Below are positions 33,984-45,961 of a stretch of DNA of 64,000 bases, piece by piece. The notes under the pieces are model-generated. The model searched no databases, was not told the DNA's origin, and worked only from the letters and a program-made list of their open reading frames with translations. A program made the translations under genes and the position numbers. The first letter of the stretch is position 1, and each line of letters begins with the position of its first letter. The DNA comes from Diphasiastrum complanatum (lineage: Eukaryota; Streptophyta; Lycopodiopsida; Lycopodiales; Lycopodiaceae): contig CM055098.1 of assembly GCA_029204225.1 (NCBI GenBank), forward strand, positions 12,857,315 to 12,921,314. The letters run 5' to 3'.

Positions 33984-36283
33984 TACTGCGGCCTCCCTTC
34001 TCTCTATCTCGTCCTTTTGCTGCTACTACTCCACTCAACTCCTCATTTCCATCATTTGGCCTTTTATCTCCTCGACTTGACCTCCATTTTCAATTAAGTT
34101 GGAGTTTTTGTCCTTTCTCCTCCCAATATTCTATTCTTTTTAGGTACATCTAGTGAAAAGTTTAGTGTTTATAAGGCATGATAAAAGAACAACGGTTGCA
34201 CAAGTGATAAGTGTTGCATGTGGATAGATTCGATCATTCAAGCCTCACAATTAAAAGATCTTTTGGAAGACAAAACATGTTCTACTTAGACCAATGATTT
34301 GTTGCATCAATAAAAAAATCTATAATTAGAAGTGAAGTAGGCATTTTGGCTCCTCTGTGTGGTGCAAGTGTGGTGTGACATGATAAAGGTAGGTAATTCA
34401 TTTTATTTTTCCATTACGGTTATCAAAAGTTATTTTGAATTTATACACTTGCATCTATAGCACATAACATTCAAGTGTGAATCTCTTGGTAGAGATGTTC
34501 TCAATAAACAAATTGGTGCAGCCTCCTTGTTGTCCTATGCAAGTTCTTGTATTCAATTTTAGAAGACCAAAGTATGATATGAGGACTCTATATCATGTAT
34601 AGAGTTGCAATATTATTAAGCAAAATTTCTAGACAATGATATTGCAATACAACATGGTATCGAATTATTTTAGATTTCAATATTGAGTTACATGGTAAAG
34701 TAACATGATACATGGTATTGAGTTTCAGTATCAAGACAATTGTTTTGTTCTATAAGATCTCACTACTACATTGAGTTGCAATACTAGTTTTGAGGTATTT
34801 CTATTCTTAGTGACACAATCACATATCAACTATTATGGCAATTCCATATATGACACCTTCCACTTTTTTACAACTTTATTTTGGAATTTAATACATGGTA
34901 TCAAGCTAAGATATCTCTTTAAACTTAAAAGAAGAAGAGAGAATAAGTCTCGTAATAGTATTTGCTATTAGGTTGAAGCTAACAAATCTTCCTTGACTCA
35001 ATATCCACGTATCTAATGTTCTATGATTGTTTAAAATGTTTAACATTTTTTTTTTGTAACAATGAAACATACTCTAATCAAATGTTGTTTTTTGAGTTGA
35101 AAAATTTATTTTCATCCTTTGAAGCTTGGGGGCTAAACATGAAGCCAACTCAACTAGTTTAGATTGTAGTATGATGGACTATGAGTAGATCTTGGGGTTG
35201 GATCTTACTAAAAAGGTTGCAGTTGGTCCTTCAACTTGGAACTAACATGGAGGTGAAATCAAGATGGTAATTGGCTTCATTTGCTCACCTTAATCAATCA
35301 ATGGGGAGAAGGTACATTCAATTTGACCACGATTGATCTCCAAGGACACTAACATGAGTTGGGTGTGCTCCTTGAGTCATGCTAGTTGAAATCTTTGAGT
35401 TTGTCTTGGTGTTAAGTTTATGATTTCATGTCTTTTCTCATAGTTTTGAGGCCAATCAACGCCAATATTGATTTGTTGTAACATCACGCTTTTATGGAAG
35501 AGTAGGTCACCCATTGTAATTTTGGTTTGGCTTTTGGGCAACAAGCTTGATTTGTGTAGGCCCAAACTTGAGCTTTATAGATGGCTCGACTATGGAAACT
35601 ATTGGCTTGTTCACAGGTAAGGGGCTTAGCTCTACCACTTGCAAGAACCACTGCTTCGAGTCTTTGGGGCCCTCGAGCTAGAAACAACAATATTTTCCTA
35701 GGCTTTGACTTTGAAAGGTGAAGTTTCTTTTGAAGTGTGGCCTCTATGTGGAGTTGTCTTTACCATGAGTGTAAAAACTGCTACAGTTTCCCTTTCTATC
35801 GAAAGTATATATAAAGATGCAATGAAAATTCAAGTAGCTTTCAATAAGGAAATTGTGACCTTCAATGAAGTTTTTTGGTGCTCAAGAGTAGCCTATCTTT
35901 TGAAGGCCATATCCTCCTTGTAAATTTCTTCGGCAATCTTAGCTAATTCAATTGTCATCATTTTGCGAAATATATATACTTTCAAGTCAAGCAAAAAAAA
36001 TTCACACAAGGCTCCAAACATCCACTAGACCATGATTTGGGATTCAAATAGAAGCCTTCGTTGGCATACTTCCAACTCTAATGCAACTGCACAATGGCCA
36101 ATGGACAACAATAAGATTTTTTAAAATGTCCAACTCATATGCTTTAAGTTATTGATAGTTGGAAAAAGAGTTATCTAGGACTCTTGGGCCTTCTTACCAT
36201 ATTGTATGAGATTTTAGACATAAAATTTTAAAAGCTATGAACTCAAGGTCAAAAGCATCACATCTAAGATTGATTAAAGATTA

Positions 36284-36339
36284 CAATGTATGACAACGCC
36301 TTAATTCAAGACAATGTATGACAACGCCTTAATTCAAGA
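36284..36339. repeat. Perfect 28-bp tandem duplication
   Basis: CAATGTATGACAACGCCTTA plus ATTCAAGA occurs twice head to tail (36284-36311 and 36312-36339), with no difference, at the very edge of dispersed-repeat copy 2. Confidence 0.93.
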
Positions 36340-36705
36340 TGGAGTTCTCCCATTGGTGAATGGAGAAAAAATGGGCTCTTCCCCTTTCAAACTTACGTTA
36401 AGTTGCCAACATGTGGCAGATGAGGTGGCATGGGACCCTTGCCATGTAGGGGGCAACTTGAGCTCATTTTTTGGACGTAGGGACATTGGTTTGTCATGTT
36501 AAGTTGCCAAGGGCAACTTAAGAAAAGTGGCCAATTAGAGTGTGGCCCTCCATTTAACACTTACTAGGAGTTCGCAAAGGGAGGGGAGGGTTGGTCCATT
36601 GCATGTCAACTCAATTGCCAAGGTGTAAATAATGCGCGATAAGTGAGAGGGAGGGTCAGACAAAGAGATTTGATGCTAGTCTAAAATGGCCCCAAGTTTA
36701 CCTTG
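36335..36705. repeat. Dispersed repeat, copy 2
   Basis: Counterpart of 32085-32645, shorter through internal deletions. Same order of shared blocks. Confidence 0.6.
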
Positions 36706-38528
36706 ACTATATATTTTTAATCTTTTCAATGTACATCACCTTGGACAACTAGTTTGACAACTCTTTTTGGATTTTGAAATTTGATCTTTGTAGGTATAAG
36801 GTGCATTTAAATTCTAGACTACAACCTATAGCCAAGATTGTTTGACGGTGGGCTCCTTTTCTGAAAAAAGGACCACCTTCATTATTAGATAGATGCCTCT
36901 TAAATTTGAATTGAACTCTCTTTTGTGGTTGACACATATGAATTTCATCCTTTGCAACTACCATAAGAAAAAAGTTGCTAGTCGGAACTTAAAATTTTGA
37001 ACATTTCTTGCCTAGGTAATTGACAACTCAATATTGACATTCAAGTTCACAAGGCTTTTTTTTATTATTTCAAACTTGATTTGACCTACATACCACCTTT
37101 TTTTTCCTCCAGAGTTCAAATTTCGAATGGTACGTACCTGTCAATCCAAAAATGTAAAAAGTCCTCAAGCAATTGGCAAACACAATCTTGCTGCATACTA
37201 TTTCTAACTTGTACTAACTAGAAGTTTTGAGATTATTTTTAAAAAGAAAGGTAATTTCTTAATTTGACTTTCATGAATACTTTGTTGATTTGTTGGGTTT
37301 TTTTTTCATGCAAATTCTAAGGTGATCACATCATGTGCCATATGACAACAATTAAAGTGTAATGTGAAAGGGATAAAGTATTTTGTGGCAAGAAGGTGTC
37401 GTATCGTCATGTGCAATATAGAGACAACTCGAGTGTAATGTGAAACAAGTAGAGTCATTTTTAAAACATGCACCAATTTCAATCACCCATTCACACTCCA
37501 TAGTGCCACCTATGCACTCTTGAAAGGAGCCTAAGTGTGGTCCTTCCCTACAATGTGCAGATGAGTCATATTTAATACTCATACTCATTTCACATGCCAC
37601 CTATAGCTAAACTCAGAGTAGGGCCATCGTCAAGGTCAAGGTACCAGTCATATGAGAGAAAGCGAGCACTCATATAGAGGAAAAACTTTATTCCTAATCC
37701 GTCTCAAGAATGTAACATGAGTCGACCCTCATTCCTCAACGGACAACCCTTCATCAAGGTGAAGATATCATGGTGCCACCTTTGAAATATGGTCCAGGGG
37801 GCCTTGCCTAGACAGTTAATATGGATTAGGATTATGCACAATTAGCAATTTGTTGTACCCTCTGTAACTATCATGAGAAATAAGTCATTCACGCTTAGGA
37901 ACATGGAATCCTCACCATGGCTGAGGGCTTTGCTTATTCTAAGCACCCTGTGCACTCCTTGCGCCATCCTAGGGAGTGTACTGGTGCAATCATCACCGTT
38001 GGAACAATGTATAAGATTTATGCAAAGTGAAGACCGATCATGAGATCTTCCTAGAGCTCCGGTGGATGAGAGTGCGGTTATGACTCTAGTTCGCGGTGAG
38101 GAATAAGCTCATCCAAGAACACTGTGCACCTTAGCAATGTGCCATTAAAGATTTAAGAAAAAAAGCTTCCTTCCTTAAAAGTACATGAAAACCAACTAAT
38201 AACAAAATGAGAAATAGACATTGGTAGAGTGAGACGGCCATGTGCCCAGAAAAAGCAGGATCGAGAGGAAAAGATTGAAAAAATAAAGACTTTTCTTTCT
38301 TCGCTCATTTGCGTGTAACGGAATAACGCGGTCTTCGACTTCTTGAAGTAACGTCGAGTTATGGTCCACGCCATGCTCGCTGCGTGAGCGCGTATTAGTA
38401 GCAACTGTACTATCATTCCTATTCTCCTTTCTCGTCGCTTCTCTCAGTCTCAGTCAGCTCAATGCGAACATCTCGGCCCCTATATCAATGGGAAACCAAC
38501 ATGATGGTGTTTGTGAATTAAACGACTC

Positions 38529-39200
38529 GCAGCAATTGTCTTCGTTTTTTGTGATTGAACATAGAGGTTTAGAATTTCTTTTTGGCTTGTTTCTAAGTTG
38601 AAATGCTTCAGATGGCTTGAAATTCTTTATGCAAAGTATAGCCGCAGCTGTTTTGGGTTTCTGTGATCGAATTTGAAGTCTAGAATTTTGTTTTAGCTTG
38701 TTTCTGGGTTGAAATGCTTCAGATTGCTTGAATTTCCTTATGTAAAGCACAGCAGCAGCTGTTTTTGGTTTCTGTGATTGAATATGAAATTTAGAATTTC
38801 TTCTTAGCTCGTTTCTGGCTTGAAATGCTTTTGATTGCTTGAAATTTTTTTTGTAAAGTATAGCAGCAATTGCTATTGGTTTCTGTGATCGAGTTTGAAG
38901 TTTAGAATTTCTTTCTAGCTTCTGGGTTGAAGTGCTTCAGATTTCTTGAAATTCTTTATTTCGGCTATAGCGGCAATTGCTTTCGGTTTCTTTGATTAAG
39001 TTTGGGGTTCAGATTTTTTTTCTAGCTTGTTTCTGGGTTTAGGGTTTCAGATTGCTTCAAATTGTTGCTGTAAAACACAGCGGCAATTGTTTTCGGTTCC
39101 TGTGATTAAACTTGAAGTTTAGAGACTCTTGCTGGCTTGCTTCTTGGTCGAATTGCTTCAGATTGCTTGAAATTCGTTATGTGGAACATAGCAGCAATAG
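38529..39200. repeat. Minisatellite of six ~111-bp units before the kinase gene
   Basis: Units begin with GC(A/G)GCAATTG-type text at 38529, 38644, 38755, 38863, 38970 and 39080, with a last partial start at 39191; periods are 107-115 bp. Each carries TTTCTGTGATTGA, TTTAGAATTTCTTT, AGCTTGTTTCTGGGTTGAAA and GCTTCAGATTGCTTGAAATT. The array ends about 55 bp before the kinase ATG, so it is promoter or 5' UTR sequence. Unit lengths are not multiples of three, against a coding role. Confidence 0.9.
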
Positions 39201-39253
39201 TATGAGCGCCTAAATGAAAGGAGCGACTGTGGAAATCACTTAGTGCGTAAAAT

Positions 39254-42200
39254 ATGAAGTGTTTTCCATTTCCTCTCTGGGAGAAGGAAGGGACGAGCTC
39301 TAAAGGCGAAAAGTCCTCTTGTTGGCCTTTATTCCGCAAAGGGTCTAGCGAGGGCGAGCCAACATCTGGGACATCCGGAACTGGTGGTGGCTCACAGACG
39401 GCATCGACTGCAACAACCTTCAATTCTCACTCACAGTCAGTATCGTATGCAAGCTCAAGTTCTACTAGTTCCAGTGTTATGGAAACTTATGGTTCGAAGC
39501 AGAATAGATTGCGTGTTTTCAGTTTATCTGAATTGAAAGTGGCTACAAGGAACTTCAGTCATGAAAATAGTTTGGGAGAGGGAGGGTTTGGCTGCGTGTA
39601 CAAGGGTTTGGTTGCACACAGAGATCCTTATAAGGGGGATATACAGCTGGATGTTGCGGTAAAGCAGCTCAATTCGAGAGGGCAACAGGTAAGCCTGCTA
39701 ACTTACTTTTGATTTGTTTCTGGTCAGAGCATTAGAATCAAATAAACATGTCAGAAACAGAGGTTCCACAACATGAACAGAACTCTAGGTTTTTGTTTAG
39801 AATAGCCGGGAAGTAACAGAATCTGCACAGGGCCTGATTTTAGGACTTAGGGCCATATCAGACTACTAGCATCTCATTTTAGTGCTTTGTGGAAAACATT
39901 TTCCAACCTAGCATAACACCCAGTCTTTGAGGAAATTGTTTTTACCAATTGGTGGTGTAGGATTCTAGCAATGTGGTCCCTCAAAAAGTTATCCCGTCTA
40001 TTTTGATTGGGTCCAAAGCCTGATGCTAAGGGGCCTGCCCCAGCAGCTAGCCCAAGCTGTTTTATTGCAAACTTAACGGACATAGGTGCCCTGCTTATCA
40101 TAAGGCTACTTAACCGTTGGCTGTTAGGAGTGTCAGGTAGCGCTACAGTCAACCCTAGATAAATGTTACCTCTAGATATGTTAACCCTCTCTATTAGTTA
40201 GTTTTTTGTTACTCCTAGGGATTTTACACAGCAAAAATGTTAATTGTGATTTGTTAACATAATTTACTCCCGCTTTAAAGAACCCGACCTGGTTAAATGT
40301 TATTTTACACAAATATGGGGGTTGCAACCTTTTTTTAGGACTTAGGGATTCATGAAAAGCACTTTCAAACTCAAAAACAGAGCTTTCAGTATATCACTTC
40401 ATCATCTTTCTCTTGTAGGACATTTTGCTAGCCCAGCCTTCATCACCACCCCTTGGGTCCACCAACACAGGATCATCAATTTTCCTACAGCTACACAATG
40501 CAAAGATCATCAATTTTTCGACTGCAAATCATCTCTCTACATGCGTTACCCCTCTCTCCCGAGGCTTTAAATTTATCCAGAGTTGACTATAAGCAAAAGA
40601 GTGGTTCTTTTGGCCACTTGCCAAACCCCTCCTTTAAAGATCTTTAATAGTTGAGGTGCTAGTATGACTTTAATCACAAATTTGGCATCACATAAAAACA
40701 ATAGAATGTAAAAGATGCAGCAAATAACTAAGATTATTGAAAGAACATCAAATATTGTCAATAGCTTATCCTTTACAAGGAAAAGCATTGAGAGAGAGAG
40801 AGAGAGAGAGATTTTAATATGGATAGTGGGTTGCGGGTGTAAGATTTAGGACCTAAAGGAAAAGCCCTAGAACTTCCGAGAACGATGTAAGACATGTAAA
40901 ATTTTTTTTGACATGCGTTTAGGTTATTCAAAATTCTTAAATCTATTAGGCAAAGAAGGAAAGGCCTTTATGATTATACGCGTAACTAGCAAAATCTATG
41001 CATTGTATGTGGTTTGATGGAATTATGGAGCTAGTTTTGCAACATGTTTAGGGTGAAGAAGAGTCTACTAGGGCAAGTCTTGCACATATATCTTAGTAAA
41101 TGGTTACACCAATGTGGAAACTTGAAGGGCCAAGAGCCACAAGTGAACCGACAAGTAGCTGGCAAAATAAGCCTAGCTAGCTATAAATGAGGGGCTAAAA
41201 GGTAGTGTTGTATTTTGTTGGAAAATAGGAATAATTTTGGTAACTATCAACGTTCAACTATCAACTAAGAAGTTACCATGCATGCTCAATATTAACCAAC
41301 AAGAAGAGAATTGGATTGCTGTGAAATTAGTCGTAGATGATTGATTGTATTGATATTTTCACCTATTGTCTACTTAGTTTTGCCATAACAAAAATAAAAA
41401 TTATTTGAATATAGGTGCAAAACACATAGCCTTGTCTAGATCGCAAACTCATCATGGCTATACAAACCTTCATGCCCATCAGCACTTCAAATTTGATCGT
41501 TTACTAGGATCAAAGCATTGACAAAATGAGCTAGAAATCATCGATTAAGGCTTTCTATAAAGTGATTTGATATGATCATCAAGTCTTTCTTGATTTAGCT
41601 TGCATGAAGATTGTTAGATTAAGAGTTCCTATGTAGAAGACTGTCAAGAACATAAGGAAGATCACAAGCTGCATAATAATTGATACACTAGTTAGAGTTT
41701 TGTGAAGTTTAAGTCCATAAACCTTTGTGACATGTCTAGACCTTAGAAGCCTGTTCCAACCAAAAGCAATCGGAACCTGCTGGACGGACTGTACAGTACG
41801 TTCCGGAACATGCTGGGTTGGAACATAGAGTCTAAATACAAAAATAAAATAAAATTTATGGTTAACTACAACTAGAGAATGGTCACCAATACAAATTATT
41901 GTAGATTTTGTTCATAGAATCTACAAGGATAAAAAGGTCCTATCGCAAGTTAGAATACCTAGTTATACTGCTATCAATTGCGAGGTAATCATTAACTGTT
42001 AGTATGATGTACTCAATCCATGATCAACCAATGTAAGAACATAATCCACAAAATCAATAAAAATACTGAGCAAGGGTCCTTGTGAAATCGCTACTACCAC
42101 GTGAGCAAAGCCTAATCAAAAGTTAAACTTTATCCAATAAATCCCGTGAATATAATCATCATCATTATAGGGGGTGGTGTACTTTGCACCTATAGCTATG

Positions 42201-43357
42201 ACTCATCTCTTGGCATTTAACTCCTACACAGTAACTTATATGAGTGAAATTTCTCTGAGCGATACCTAGTTATTCTCATTATATGGTGTATGCTTGTGTC
42301 TGTAATGTTTCATGGTTTTTAAATAATTTTATGGTCTTGTTAATAATTTTATAGTTTTGTCAATTTGTGGCTCATCGTTAAAGTTTTCTTGTTTTTAAAG
42401 TCTTCCCTAGATAGTGCATAATTTAACTCCCAAAAACAATGCTTAAAACCTTAAAACCCCCAAATTTATAATCCCAAAAACCCACAATACAATCAAATTC
42501 TAATGTTTTTTTTCTTTGTTAATTAAGTACGTATTTTTTTTTTTGGTCACGTTCCGGAACTTCCGGAATGGGAAACTATGGTCTAGACTAGCATATGAAT
42601 TCAATTTTTAAGATTTGGGCAAATGCTAAAAAAAATTAGACTATGTAAATTGTCACTATCTAATTGTATGAGGTTGGCCATTGTCATTTTGAAATTTTGA
42701 TCATTTTGGGAAAAACCTTAAAATCAGTTGAGGGCAACCGAGTGCGAAGGTAGGGTATACTGGCCCATCTTTTGCCATCCACATGATGTTTTATAAGCTT
42801 TTTGGTTTTCCTTGGAAGGTTTTTCTTGGCTTTTACCAGGAAGGCATTTCAATAGTGAGATTTTGTGAGGGGGAACATTCCAAGCTGAGTTGGTTCCACC
42901 TCGGAGGATTCCGATGGGGAGGCCTGGAGCCTTTCACGATGTAATATTGTGTGGCCTGGAGCCCCGATATACATTCTTAGCTTCCCTAATAATAAATATC
43001 TTGAAGCTTTTTTTTTTGCTGGCTGGAGGTGACTTGCTAACAGGAGGAGGTTTTACAAGCAGGACCTTTTGTGTCCGCTTCACATGAGTGCATTATTCTA
43101 TGGGAGACGGCTTCAATTTACAAGGGAGAAGTCACCACTTCATATTACAGACTTTAAATTGAAACCATAAGGCAGGTATTCAAGAAGCTCTTCATACTTT
43201 ATTCAGTTTGCCACTGCTCTGAAAGTTGTGTCAATAGGCAAGACTTGTTGCTGTAATTGCCACATGGCAGACTCTGATCTAAATACCTAAAACTGAAAAC
43301 CCAAATGAACAAGGGTCATTGTTCGAGGATTAATATACAAGCTGACAGTTCAGATGT

Positions 43358-43443
<86 letters not shown>

Positions 43444-45681
43444 ATAAAATAGAAGATATATGTTACACACATCAGACAGACAGATTGATTGGATAATTTA
43501 GGTGGACCATGATGGTCAGTTGCCATAAAAAGACAAGATTTGTCGATCAAAGAATGAAAGCTTGTTCTTCTTTGATTGTTATGTGCTACAAAATTACATG
43601 TTTATGTTAACAGGAGATCTCCAAGTTTTTGAAGCATCATTAGAGTGCTCCATTCTTACTCATTATGCATCATAATACGGTCATATTGTGCTTCCTAATC
43701 ACACTTACCTTTTTGTTGTAGCCGGTCCAATCTAAACATGTTGGCCTGCCCAAATTGGTGTCATCCACTGAATGTGAACTTTCATGTGTTCTAAACTTAT
43801 ATGTATATGTACAAATGCACTATATACTATGTACTGCACATCTTGAAAATCTATAATTTGAACTTATTGTATATTATATGTAATATGTAAATGTATAACT
43901 AGATAATATACTACGTTACCATACATCTTGTAGATTTATAACATTACATGTGAAATCTCAAATTTGAAGTAGAAACAAATGTGTTTTGAACTGCATTGCA
44001 CTCATTCCTTAAAAGCTTGGACTTTAGAATGTCATCCCAATGTGGCTCAGGTTGTTAACTGCTACTGACTAATATATCTCTCAAATAGCTTGTTGCATAA
44101 ACGTGCTGCTCTCTAGGTACGAGATTACTGGGCACCAGATATAAATGTGAGAAGTTGCCTCCCATTGTTAAAATACCCTCGTCAGGGATGATCATAAACG
44201 ACCATTTGTCCTGTCTGTATTTTGATGCTTTAGTAAATCAGCTTAAGATTTTCAAAGGTTGTTCTCTCATGTTGCTCAAGATCCTGTGAAGATGTAGATT
44301 TGTGCTGGGTAAACTTTATTGCTACTGCATTGTAACATTTTAGGTTTTTGATGTGGTTTGCCCAAAAAGTTTGATTTTGTTAGTGGTTGTGATTGAAGTT
44401 CCTGCACTTGAATATCAAACTATTAGCCTTGTGTTTGTTTTCCTCTTTTCATTTCAAATGGCATTTCATTCCATTACAATTTTTCTGTTCTTGGTCTTAT
44501 CTGAAAACACACATGGAGTTTTGGAAGTGTTTGTGTTGCTCATAACACATTGTCTTTGCACTCAGGGGCATAAAGAATGGCTAGCTGAAGTCAAATATCT
44601 AGAGCGTGTAAACCATCCAAATCTGGTGAAGTTAATAGGATATTGTGTGGAGGATGATGATAGAGGGCAACAAATGCTTCTTGTGTACGAGTTTATGCCC
44701 AAGATTAGCCTCGAAGTTCATCTTTTCAGGAAAGGTTTACCTGTATTATCATGGCAAACGAGGTTAAACATAGCTCTAGGAGTGGCTGAAGGACTTCTTT
44801 ACCTTCATGAGGGGTTGGATATTCAGGTGCACTGTTTCTCTTATGCTTATCTATGGTAATTGGATTACAGGATTTAAAAGCTGGATAAGAGAGTATGCAT
44901 AGTGCAGGCTGATGCTATAGTTTGGGGCCTCAAGATATCCTTGAACATTTATTTTAACAATGAGCTTCAAGATATCCTTGAACATTTATTTTATACCCTT
45001 GGGCCCTAAAACATTCCAGTTAACCTCCCAGCTTCTAGACGATGCGATCCTATTTTGCTTCATTTTAGAAAGGAGATCTGTTGTTGCTTTCAAAATTCCC
45101 TGTTGTAATAGCGATTTCATTCTAATTCAACAGATGAACAGAAGTCCGAGTTAGTATTCATGTGGCTCATCTAAAGTGATTCTTCAAAGTTTTGGACTCC
45201 CTTTCAGTTTACCCCAACATTTTCCCCTTCTTAGTTAGATTCTAATGAAATGGTTATCGCACTATAGATTATCCCGGAAAAGAATAATTGAATTTTCTCA
45301 AGACTATTTACATATCCTTGTTTCTACCTTACCCTTAGAAGCGATAGTGAGTAATTATATCAGGGTTATGATAATATCTCTTAAGAACAATCATCTGCTA
45401 GAGACTAAGTGGTTCACGGAGCCAATATTAGGGTTGCATCTCACTTTTGTACATTTGAATGATTTTTTTTTTGAATGTTGCAGTTCAACTTGATTCAAAG
45501 CTCATATGAGGCATCTTGGTTTCCAAGGGGGGCTTGAACTTGGGACCAAAGAAACTTTGGATGCCAAGCTAACCAACTAGCCAACCCTTGGATTCAAAGC
45601 TCATATGATGAGGGCATGCCATCTACAGCCATTTTATTGTAGTTTCTATAGACTGCAGTTTTCAAAAGAGTGTTTTTGTTC

Positions 45682-45731
<50 letters not shown>

Positions 45732-45894
45732 CAAAAATGCATTCAGGACATGCGTTCCGCTACATCCATGGTTTATTCTTTTCGATTCTGTTTTGGAGAT
45801 AGTTCATACGCTCGCACTAAACTAAGACCACATACTTGGCATGTACTTTTTTGGTCTTATATGCCTTTGGGCATGGAAAGGACATCAATGAACT

Positions 45895-45961
<67 letters not shown>

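Larger units (their letters stand above)
33981..38528. other. Intergenic, no gene seen
   Basis: AT-rich sequence with no supportable coding frame. It contains a second copy of the dispersed repeat and a 28-bp perfect duplication, listed separately. Confidence 0.4.

Noticed and set aside
38454-38750. 98-residue minus-strand ORF with repeats
   Set aside because: It runs through the 111-bp minisatellite, and unit length variation breaks the frame; opposite to the kinase 5' region.
44140-44565. Upstream extension of kinase exon 2 from ATG 44353
   Set aside because: The open frame before 44566 is hydrophobic intron sequence; the AG at 44565 joins exon 1 in phase to the expected GHKEW kinase segment.
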